From Bimastos eiseni (Eukaryota > Annelida > Clitellata > Crassiclitellata > Lumbricidae): DNA of 64,000 nt. Of this stretch, positions 48,351 through 64,000 are shown one piece after another. Made by a program: the position numbers and the translations under genes. Each line of letters starts with the position of its first letter. Positions within the stretch are counted from its first letter, which is position 1. Under the pieces are notes generated by a model that did no database searches, was not told where the DNA came from, and worked only from the letters and a program-made list of their open reading frames with translations. The DNA is taken from positions 29,480,868 through 29,544,867 of the forward strand of contig OY365807.1 in assembly GCA_959347315.1 (NCBI GenBank). Direction: 5' to 3'.

Positions 48351-48689
48351 ATGACAGCTGCAAGGTCACATTTAGCTCAACTAAACAAAGCGAACTCTGA
48401 AGGACTATTGAAATGGTTGCCAATCAACTTGTTGTATCTTAGTCTTACAGCTTACATTATTATTCATTCACTACTGGACTTGAACCTCACAAAGGGGTGC
48501 TGGGATTAAGCCATTACCAAAACCATTGTTTTCACCACGATGTTGAATTGTGGATTAGGGGTAGAACCTTGCCCACTTCCAGCAAATCTAAACCTGCTTT
48601 GATATGCTTAGTACCAAAATCTTAACATGAAACTCTAACATGCTTGCAAAGAGATCCTTCCTATTATGTTTCTGCCATTGAAATCTGTC

Positions 48690-50130
48690 CTTTATTGAAA
48701 ATACCATCTTTGAATGCGACAATAATTATGTCAAACTACTGACCAATCTGAAAGTTACATTTCATTTCTAACCATGTGAACAAGCTGCTAAAAGTTGACT
48801 GGAGGCAAATGTCTGTCATTATTTCTCCCCTTCCAGTCAACATATCACATATTTCACACGGCTGAGACACTGCTATCCCCAATGATAATTATCTGCTCCA
48901 TACACAATGGTAGCCATAACTGCACTTGATCTTCTTAACCTGTCTGCCAGCTTCATTACTGTTGACCATTCTACCTTGCTCAATTGCCATGAGCACTGGT
49001 TTGATGTAGGCCTACCTGGTCTGGCCCCAAACTGGTTCCAATTATATCTTACTTTATGCACACTTTATGCATACTTTATGTCTTCATCAATGGCACAATG
49101 TCGGACCTCCGCTGTGGTGTCCCTAAAGATTCCATGCTTACTTATATCATTGTGCACCATTCCATTACATGGTTTACTCAGTCATAGCTGTCTCAAAAAC
49201 ATCATTATGCTGATGACACTTGACTACACATATCCTTCCATAATTCCTCCTTATCAAGCTCTCGTGATCTATTATATGCCGTCCTTAGAGTTCCGATTTC
49301 AGCCTTAGGTGGCTAAAACAACTGCTTTTAAACCCATCCAAAACTAAGTTTTTTTCCATTTACAACTTGGTGACAACTGAACAAATTTAATTCCTTGAGT
49401 TCTATCCATCAAAGCATTTATGTCATACAATGCAGCCATTCAGTCTCCAAGGCTGTATTAGACTCAAATCTGTCAATCGGCAAACACATTACCTCTACCA
49501 GCAGTTAAATTCACCATCTGTTAATACTGTATCAAGTTAATCATACTACCTACTTGTCAGTTTGAATTAATAAATGATGATAACTATTATAATGTGCAGG
49601 TCAGCACACTATCACATCCATAATCTAAATCATTCTGTCCATATTGACTACAGCAACTCACTTCTTACGACATATCTCAAAGTTAACTTAATGAAGCTTC
49701 AAAGAGTCCAAAATAACTTGGCCTATGACTAAACTCCTACATAGCTATTCTAACTTAATACCAATCCTGAAATAACTGCCCATAAATAGTGAATAACTTT
49801 CAAGACTGGGATAATTGTATAGAGGATCTGCATTTCAATCAGCCTTCAGTCTATGCTAACTCAGAGACTCACTGACTACTCTCTCTACTTGAAGGTCAGA
49901 AGGCATTTCTAACCTTCTCAATTAGATCATTCTATTGATAAGAGCAGCTTTCAGCAGCTGTACCCCTTCTGTCTTCCAACAGTTGTACACTCTGTATTGA
50001 CCTTCACATCTCAATTTAAAACACATCTCCACCAAGACTCATTGCCTCAGTAGGCTGTGTTAATGTCACTGTGGATTACTTTCCGTGTGTTCACCTTGGA
50101 ATTTCGCCTGCACAATAATATGCTAATTGA
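48690..50130 (+). mobile_element. L2-like LINE, longest fragment in the window
   Basis: The plus strand carries in broken frames 'ALDLLNLSASFITVDHSTLL' (48916 on), then 'NWFQLYLT' and, near the end, 'SQFKTHLHQDSLP', in the order of an L2/CR1 reverse transcriptase. Multiple stops and frameshifts make it inactive. It lies downstream of the last recognised LRP2BP exon, probably in its final intron. Confidence 0.65.
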
Positions 50131-50626
50131 TGACTAGAGTATCATAATAAGGCTTTAGCTAAATTAAATCCAATCAACTTCGGGTCTGATATTAAATTAT
50201 TTGCATGAATGCTTGTGTGACTTCAAAGACTACCAACCATAGCTTTTCTACCCATTTAAAAACTTAACAATTACATCAAATGTAGCTCTACAGATATGCA
50301 TCAGTGTCAAACAAGTCAATATGGTAAGAAAGTTAAGATCACACAGACTTAGTCAAACTAGTTTACTTACTACAACACTCAATTGCCACTCAGAACTTTG
50401 TTTTGCATATTTCAAGATAGGAACAACTCATTAAATTTAATAAGCAGTAACTCCAGTGCAAGTAGCCAGTGATATACAGAAACATTATCAAACATATTCA
50501 AAATTAGTGGTGGAATAAAATATTATTAGGGTCAGACTTTTAGTGCTTGACAAAGGTTGACAGATATACAATAGCAAGTTGCTAAAGGTTGATTTCATTG
50601 GTCGTAAAATAAAACAAGTAACATAC

Positions 50627-56608
<5,982 letters not shown>

Positions 56609-56896
56609 GATTTTCAGTTACCAGTTGCCAAACATCTAAAAGAAATAAATTATACATTTTCAAACAGTGTATTAACCACAGAAAAATGGCATACCAGGCT
56701 GTAGATTTTGCAATTACTGAGCACAGCAAAAAACTTTTAATCAGCAAAATCTGCATAATTAACTAATCCAATTGCTGATAGTTCTGCATTACCAGCAACC
56801 ATGTGGTTGGCCTTGAATAAATCGATATATTGGGAGAAGTCACATCTGTCCCCTACTGTCTGCTAAGCTGCCCATGATATCCATTCTATTCTTTTT

Positions 56897-56960
56897 ACGG
56901 ATTTATAAAGCGCCTCTCACAATACAACCTAATCAGAGCGCTCTGATGACCTGTCAAGTA
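56897..56960 (-). mobile_element. LINE 3' tail fragment
   Basis: 'atttataaagcgcctctcaca' and 'aatcagagcgctctgatgac' form the reverse complement of the LINE tail. It lies in the LRP2BP 5' UTR intron or flank. Confidence 0.5.
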
Positions 56961-57189
56961 AATTTTGATTCTTTTTGCAGACAAAATTTCTGGTGTATGG
57001 TTTAAATTGGTCGGTTCCTTTGCATTTACTTGGCTTAATTGGTATTCTAAACCTCCTAACCTGTGCTACTACTTGCCAACTACTTTAGAAAAGGCTTCAA
57101 CATTTATCTTTTCGTTTTCTAACAAAACCAGTATCCTTGGCACCATTTATACTTAATTTCCAAAAGAGTATCTTGATATCCTAGGTCCA

Positions 57190-57600
57190 CCTATCACATT
57201 TCTCATTGCATAAGGATCCTTTCCAATCTGCTTTTGCTCATGACATAGTTCATCCACTGCCTAAGAAGCCATCTCTTAACCGTGATGATCTGTCAAATTA
57301 CAGACCCATTACAACCTTGAATTTTATATCTAAAATCCTTAAATGTATACTGTATAGTCATGAATCGCATATAAAGTGACCTATCATCAAACTTACTAAC
57401 TTCTGCTTTTCAGATTGCATGTCCTAAATAATAATTTACTCAATGGAATCCACACTTCTTGCTGTTCATAATGACATCATAATATTTATGCTTGACAGGG
57501 ATAAGGTGACAGCACTCATTTTTCTTGACTTGCCCGCTGCTTTTGAGACTGAGGATCATTCTCATCTTCATCATCATCCTAAACACCTCTTCCATTTTAA
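57190..57600 (+). mobile_element. L2-like LINE reverse transcriptase core fragment
   Basis: Plus frames read 'KKPSLNRDDLSNYRPITTLN' near 57265, then 'STLLAVHNDI' and 'KVTALIFLDLPAAFETEDHS' near 57500-57555. These correspond to blocks around the first catalytic Asp of L2 reverse transcriptases (NYRPI.., LDLSAAFDTIDH). The catalytic Asp in the FDT position is changed to Glu, so it is dead. Confidence 0.65.
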
Positions 57601-58045
57601 TCTATGCTACTATCTCATGATACTAACACCTGAGGTTCCTGAGAGCCGTCAGAAGGGCTGTTTTCTTTTCTGTTATAGTCCATCTTTTCATACTGCAATT
57701 CACTATTTGTTTGGCTTCCCAAGGCACGCTATCCTTCTTTCAGTCAGTTATAAAATCAGCTCCGTGCTCATAATCGCGTGAGCCATTGATGTTGGGTATT
57801 CCCACGCCCATCCAAGTCTCTGTCTCTGACCAGTTAGTCTGGTACTAATGGATCGTTCATACATGCCATTTTCCCGTATCCTCAAAAATCAACATAGGAA
57901 GTCCTTCTTTGGACGCAAGGCTGGACTAAAGTTACGACCGTTTTAAAATCCGCCATACACGCGGACCGCGAAATAAATAAAATTTTACTTCTACGGCTGA
58001 AAACGCACACAAAACCACGGGTGGTTGGCACACACGCAACCTTCA

Positions 58046-58055
58046 GCGCATGCGC
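58046..58055. promoter_or_regulatory. NRF1-type palindrome, likely LRP2BP promoter
   Basis: 'gcgcatgcgc' is a perfect NRF1 binding palindrome, typical of TATA-less animal promoters. It sits in a locally CpG-containing patch (57950-58200), about 1.4 kb upstream of the first LRP2BP exon found, and is the best candidate promoter for that gene or for a divergent transcript. Confidence 0.45.
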
Positions 58056-58199
58056 ACTGTTAAAAACATGTGCACTGTTAAAATCACCTAAATTCTTCTA
58101 AAATGCAATTATGCATCAGCGATTTTAGATATCCGCTAAAACTTCGGCCGCACAATGGCCGAAGATGCCACCGCAGAAGCACCCCGTTTTAAGTAATGG

Positions 58200-59235
58200 C
58201 GCTTAGACTGTAAGTTAATACAAATTACATTACGTTATTAAAACTAGTAACTAACGTTAATATTTTTAAGAGTCGACTAATTTCATTCAAATACTAAAAT
58301 GCAGTAGAAAGTAAATTTGCTGTCGTCTAAATTATTTATAAAGCGAACTAAAAATAACAACTGTGTAATTATAACAACTTGTATATACCGGTAAAGATAA
58401 TTATGCAGGGACCATGGCAATACCCAAGACCATTATTGCCAAGAGTTATGTTTCAAACCATAGCAATAATCGGAGCATGGCGCTCTGGTGGATAGTAAAG
58501 TATGACGATCTGTGTATATCTTCGTTTAATGAGAAACAAACTGACAAACCGCAGTAAGTTACAAAAGGTGAATCTGTATTATATAAAATTAACATAATTA
58601 TTAGTATCCCAATTTATAGGAATATCGACCAATATCAGTTTTGCAGAGTAAAATATTCTTGTTAACAGCAGCGATGTGTATTGATAGCTAATAATAGAGA
58701 TCACTGATGATGATATTCATTTATTTGGATAGTCTTACAACAGTTCCAGGTCTTATTTTATCAAATTTAAAATCTTGATTAAAACCCAAACAATTTATGC
58801 TAACGTGAGTGACACTGGAATCAACTGGAATGCAAGAGTAGCTAGAATTGAATAACAGACTAGTAAATATTTAATATAGTGACCTGGGGATAAAGTTAGA
58901 GTTGTGGGGTGGGAGAATACAAATATTATGGTTGTGTATTCAATGTCTTAATTGATGAATCGAGTGGAGACGGCCGGAGAGGAGATATGTAAGAATTGTT
59001 AAGAGCATGCATAGGCTTGTGCAAAATGGAGCTTGGCATATGCTACATCAGCAACTTCAGATACTGTTGGGAAGGATTGGTCTAGGTAACCACCTACTTA
59101 GAAATTTTTCAGGAGGCTATAGGGTTAAACTCCACCAGATGCGATGGGAATCGAGGCATATAGCAGCTTAGCAATGGTAGGCCCTAGTGGCTAAATTTAG
59201 CTGCATCAAAATTTTAAAACTATATACCTATAATC
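58200..59235. other. No recognisable gene
   Basis: AT-rich sequence with no coding stretch or element that I recognise. Confidence 0.4.
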
Positions 59236-59239
59236 GTAT

Positions 59240-59960
59240 CTTTAGATTTATATAGCACATCTCACAGAATAACTATTCAGAGGCGCTCTCAGCACAGAAA
59301 TTACGGGGAAAAGAAACGTCTTTAACCTTTTAATGACCAGTGCGTACTAAAATGTACGGGAAAACATGCATCTGGTCTTTAAAGGGTTAAAGAGCGAGAA
59401 GCCGATGGAGAGAATGCTGTGCATGATTCGTTTGGTTTTCATGATGGAGGGTCATTCCAGGCAGATGAACTAACAACAGATTATGCCCGGTGTTGGGTCA
59501 GGGCAGTCTTAGACTTATTACTAGGCACAAAAAGATCATGATGATCAACGGAGCACAAAGAACTAGATGAATTTGCAGAAAATGACTTTTGCAAATAGTC
59601 AGAGAGATATCTCAGGGCACAGCCGAGTTGGGCTTTGGAAAGAAGAGAGGATCTTGTAGTGGATACGTGCTGATACAGGAAGCCATTGCAAGACTTCAAG
59701 CATGTATGTAGATATGCGCAGAGCGAGCAAGTCGTGCAATGAGCCTAGCTGAAGTATTTAAGACCGATTGAAGACGAGAAAGACGCTGTTTCGGGAGTCC
59801 CATTAAAAGTGAGTGGCAGAAGTGTAGGCAGCAGAAAAACGCATGAACTATGGTGGTAAAGAAAAAGAGCAATCGTCTGATGGCTCTGAGAGCAGTCAGT
59901 GAGGCATGATTTTGTATAATAATAGTACTTAATGAACATAAGTCAAAAAGAACCAATTTT
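59240..59960 (-). mobile_element. L2-like LINE, C-terminal half with tail
   Basis: On minus, 'HSLLMGLPKQRLSRLQSVLN' and 'ARLIARL' (59956 to about 59700), then in another frame 'KAQLGCALRYLSDYLQ' and 'VDHHDLFVPSNKSKTAL' (to 59490), then the tail 'gagcgcctctgaat' and 'gctatataaat' ending near 59245. This is the conserved order of an L2/CR1 reverse transcriptase end with one frameshift. Confidence 0.75.
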
Positions 59961-59967
59961 TAGGTTC

Positions 59968-59996
59968 ATATATATATATATATATGTATATATATA
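59968..59996. repeat. Short (TA)n tract
   Basis: TA run with one TG interruption, just upstream of the minus-strand LINE fragment. Confidence 0.85.
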
Positions 59997-60129
59997 CCTT
60001 AACCTCTTAACATTAAATCACGAAAGAAATAATTTGGGACATTACACAAGACATTTGCCCTTACTTGATCTAAAAGGTTAAAATAATCAAGACCAGACAG
60101 AAAGTTAAGGGCAGTTTTCTGCAGATAAT

Positions 60130-60245
60130 GTCATAGACTCACGATACTATAAACTTCTCAAGACTTTCCTATTTGACCGGGCCTGGGTACGGAGCGCCTC
60201 TGCAGTCATCTTGAAGAGGCGCCATATATATTGCATTGATTGATA
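60130..60245 (+). mobile_element. LINE 3' tail
   Basis: 'ggagcgcctctgcagtca', 'aggcgccatatatattgc' and 'attgattgat' form the plus-oriented version of the tail carried by the other L2-like fragments. Confidence 0.6.
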
Positions 60246-60249
60246 CCAT

Positions 60250-62503
60250 CCGAAAACATTAACTCTTAAGTTCTAAAATGTTTCTTCATTTAACCACACA
60301 GAAATACTACCAGTCTTTAGTCCACTTCGCAAACTCTACTCTCTCAGTGACCGACCCACGTCCATTCCTCTAACAATCGTCTCAATTCCAATATCGTCTG
60401 CCTTGTGTCTGAATTTGATAACAATCAAAAAAGATTTCAAAACTTGACTTTACAAATTTATTCTAATGCCCTCCAAAACTAAGCACTAAGAAACCTTTTA
60501 ATGAACATCATGTTTGAACATCTAGAAACATCTGTAGTGTTTAGCTATAGAACGTATAACAATGTCCAGTGTTGATTGCTAGTTATATTGTACAAAATTT
60601 TTAATAATTATGTAAAAGAACCAATTAAATTGTAATTACAAACTCCAAACTTCTGAAGCACAACACAAACACTAAGCACAGGGCAACCACTTTTTCACAA
60701 GTGCTGAAATAGTATTTAAACAGTGTGTGCCTATTTACTCAATCATAAAGTAAACGATCAGTATGAAGAGGTAAATATTCCTACCTTAAACATAAGCAAC
60801 GTACAATCTAGATGGACAATATAATCCATGAAACTATGTCATAAATTAAGCTGGGCCATAAACAGATGAAAGCTGCTCACAAACAGTACAGTTAAATCTG
60901 CCAAGAAAAAAAACTAATGTCAACAAGACATAATTATGCAAAAGTGAAAATAGAACACAAGAAATTGACAAATCTATATCAAAGGCCTACAAGAACATGA
61001 GACAGAAAACTAGGAAAATGGCTCAGAATGTTCGCCAACTTAACTTTTAATCCTCAGAAGTTAATATCTTAAACTTGATAATAAACCTAACAAAAGTTTG
61101 TCATTCCGCCCTAAAGTATCTTGACCACGGTAAAATTTGCCCCATCAACAACTGGATTGACAAGTGAAAACGGCGCTTAGCTACCATATGCAATTCACAT
61201 TTCTCCACTTCTAGGATGTCAGTTAAATTATCTCATTGAAGTGTAGACAAACTGAACTGTTTGCAAAAGTAGTTTTCATGTATCAAACAACAGAAATGAA
61301 AATGGCACAGTTTGAACTGAAGCAAATTGAAGAATAGAATGACAACCAGTATAGCAAAACAAAAGATCAAACTGCATGACTAGCAGCACACATGGACAAT
61401 ACCATGACAACATGGTCAGTGGTCACTTATATCGTTTAGCACAGAAGTATGCAAGACAAAATGCATTTCTTGACAAGATATGAACCATAGAATGAAGCTT
61501 TAAGACTTCAACAAAGAGCTGCATTGGTTTTCCAGTCACTTAGTAGATGTTTGTGTTTAAGTGCTACATAACACAAGATGATTAATGTTGCTTGCATTTC
61601 ATAATATAAGTAGTAGCGATATAACTTGTATTCAAGAAACGCCTTAATAAAACAAAATCTTACTCAAAGGTGCCTTATAATGGGGGGACTAGTAATAGCA
61701 GAAGAAGTGAGTTACAAGTTTAGATTTCAAAATATCAATCTAGGAGGATTTTCGGATTGTTACTGGTAAACAGTTCCATTCAGCTTGACCAACTACTTCA
61801 AACATTCTTGTTTCCAAATTTGCTAGACGTTTGAATACAAAGTCTCCTTTTTGAAGCTGCTTGCTCTCCACATTATAACTCAAGATTGGAACATGGTATA
61901 ACAATAGATAAGCAAGCAGGAGCAGAATCTGACATTACCTTGAAGGTCATTGACATTACCTAAAAGTAAAAATTTGAAAGTATATCCGAGTCTGGATGGG
62001 CAGCTGTCGTTGGGTATGGGTAATGTGATTTCTATGGCCAATATATTTGACTAGACAAGATGCAGTGTAGATAACAGAAGTCAGTGGTGACAGAATGGAT
62101 TATAGCAGCCCGTAGAGTATGGAATTACACTGTAGTCAATCCTTGGATATGCCTCTGAAGCCAAACCATCAAAACTAGACCAAGCACTATATAAAGTAAA
62201 GGCATGTAATAACAAAATGGGCAACCAAATACAAGGTCATAACTTTCATTTAGAGTAGTCAATCCTGGATAATAAAAGTGGGTGGACTAAGACAAGAAGG
62301 CAATGGATCAAAACATTGAAGATGCACTTAAAGTCATGAAAATGAAAGGGCAGACAATCTGATTCAACAACAAATTGTTAAACACTTGAACAGAAAAGTT
62401 TTCAAAAACCTAGCTTATGCACATCTTATTTACGATCAAAGTAACAAGCAGATGCAGCATTTGTTCTATCACAGACACCAAATGAAGAGCTTCCAAGCAG
62501 CCA
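60250..62503. other. Probable 3' UTR and flank of the PCED1-like gene
   Basis: No other gene recognised. The minus-strand transcript that stops at 62504 must end somewhere here, but no single poly(A) site stands out. A plus frame at 62386-62607 overlaps the gene's end and is a shadow. Confidence 0.4.
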
Positions 62504-63785
62504 TTAATATGGATGTAGCCTGTGATTGTAGATTGAACTCTGAAATGCGTGGCCAAAGTTTTGTCTTGCATCTGCAATCCACTGAAGTTGAGGAATCAAA
62601 TGACTAAGAGCCTGATAAATGCATTGGTTCTGTAACAATGTGTTGTAGTTGGGGTATGGCTGATGGAATCTATTACTTAGTCTTAGTCTTTTACTTCCTG
62701 CTTTATTAGAACCATGAGTGAATGAACGTTTGCCTCGGTTGACGACCTGCACTGATGACTTCACAGTTTGCAGAATTTCACTTGATTGATATGGTTTCCA
62801 GTTGTCCTTGAAGCTGGAATGACTGTTCAACAGAAGAGGTCGAACGGATTCACGCTGATTTTCTGACTGCTTGACTTTATTTCCTTCACAAGCATTCTCT
62901 TTATTTGTGACTACTTTCTGCGGAAACTCTCTTTCATCAGGTGACTCGTCGAAAAATATGTAACTATCATCTGCCCAGTTATGTTTGCTTTCAGAATTGG
63001 GATTGGCGTTTGAAGATTTATCTAAGGCGTGTGATGAACTTTCTGTGGCATGTCGATCAGTGGGCCTAAGTCTGTTATGAGATAGATTTGGGGTGCTGCT
63101 GCCATCTGGGTCATGATCCCACTTTCCAATATTGCTTTTCAGCCAGTTTGCATTTCGATCTGGAGAAAGATCATTTCTCTTTGGCCATTCCACCAAGCTA
63201 TCTTCATGAAAAGAATTGACAGCCCAACTGCTATTAGCATATGGATTGCCGTCATCATAAGGCACTTCATTGTACAACCCTTCGCAGTAAGACATCTCCG
63301 TCTCATTATCGGCTCCACAGAAACTTTTTGGCTCTTCAAACGACATCAAACTGTCATTGTAAGAAGGTTGGTGATATTGAAGAAGTCGATCGGCACAGCA
63401 TCGTTTTGGTACAACTACGTTCAGTGCGCGACAGATGTATCCCATGAGAACGTTTGTTATGTCACGATGAGCGTCGTTCATCCAGTGAACTCCATCTTTT
63501 GCCATCATATGTAGCTTATGTCGAAACAAGAAATGCATGTCTAGTATTCCAAAACCAAACCTCTTGGCAACCTGAAAGGAAAAGTTATTCGCAACAAGGA
63601 CATCCAGGCGCAGTATCTCGGACAAGAACCCAGTGCCCTGACTGAGAAATCCACCACGGATCTGACTGGATACTGGCAGTGTAGTTGTCCAGATAACTGC
63701 TGCCTGAGATGACAACAGTCGTTTCAAATTGCAACAAAACTTCTGCAGATTGACCTTGTAGCTTTCCATTGACTTTGGACCATAT
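62504..63785 (-). CDS. PCED1-like: PC-esterase domain-containing protein (PCED1/FAM113-like), terminal exon
   Basis: The exon starts at acceptor 'ctctgcag|ATATGG' and runs to a TAA: about 426 residues, the C-terminal part of a GDSL/SGNH-like acylesterase family protein of unknown substrate. 'YGPKSMESYKVNLQKF' matches the vertebrate PCED1 'YGRCSMESYRENL' block, and 'GGFLSQG' and 'GFGILDMHFLFRH' follow. 'DGVHWMNDAHR' (Asp and His about 97 and 100 residues into the exon) is the catalytic Asp-x-x-His motif of block V. 'LNVVVPKR' closes the domain. The N-terminal half with the catalytic Ser lies upstream of 64000. The remaining ~295 residues are a Ser/Asn/Asp-rich, probably disordered tail with no similarity I recognise. 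Paralogue A versus B not decidable. Confidence 0.88.
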
Positions 63786-64000
63786 CTGCAGAGTGAACAG
63801 CAGAATTTGTTTGTATGGTATTTAAGCATTCGTGAAGCACCTCCAGTAGGGCGAATGGCTCAGAATGCTCCAAGCATGTAAGGCCCCAAGAGAAGAAGCC
63901 GGTCTTGAAGAAACAAGTATAATGTTAACGATAGCGAATTTTAGAGAAATGTTTGACCGGTTCACCCTACTAGATGCTTTAACAAATGTTTAAATGTCTA
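63786..64000 (-). other. Intron of the PCED1-like gene
   Basis: Minus-strand sequence upstream of the acceptor. No further exon is visible before the window ends. A 16-bp string at 63959-63974 repeats one at 16606-16621. Confidence 0.5.

Overview
The window is nuclear DNA of an animal, most likely an aquatic invertebrate. Evidence: metazoan genes split by GT-AG introns of about 0.1 to 3.4 kb, AT-rich non-coding DNA, many decayed L2-like LINE 3' ends carrying a 'gcgcc..tataaat' tail and (attg)n, tRNA-derived SINEs, hAT-type MITEs and long microsatellites. The phylum cannot be fixed from this sequence alone.

Layout. 1-7.2 kb is simple and satellite DNA: TA/GTAT microsatellites, a palindrome-bearing ~36-bp repeat, (DTT)n, a purine tract, then a ~3.9-kb composite array of 7-mers (TGCAAAG) and 8-mers (CAGAGTTT) that switches strand near 3360. 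7.3-7.9 kb holds L2-like fragments. A single-exon glycogen-targeting PP1 regulatory subunit (PPP1R3B/C type, minus) is at 12806-13819. The corepressor CtBP (minus) spans 17651-30299 in eight recognised exons that join in frame to the stop; its extreme N-terminus was not found. CtBP's introns and 5' flank carry three hAT-like MITEs of one family and two of another, almost all with exact 8-bp target duplications. A ZIP1/2/3-type zinc transporter (plus, one exon) is at 36490-37764, head-to-head with CtBP. 37.8-48 kb is largely gene-free, with an L2 fragment, a foldback MITE and a decayed coding-like stretch. LRP2BP (Sel1-repeat protein, minus) occupies 50627-56635 in six recognised exons; only its last ~20 codons are missing. 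A partial PCED1-like SGNH esterase (minus) fills 62504-63785 and continues beyond the right edge.

The genes are unrelated in pathway (glycogen metabolism, transcriptional corepression, zinc uptake, a megalin-binding scaffold, a putative esterase), as expected for ordinary animal gene order. I found no evidence of a novel multi-gene system. The most unusual items are the inverted composite satellite and the clustered, partly nested MITEs in CtBP.
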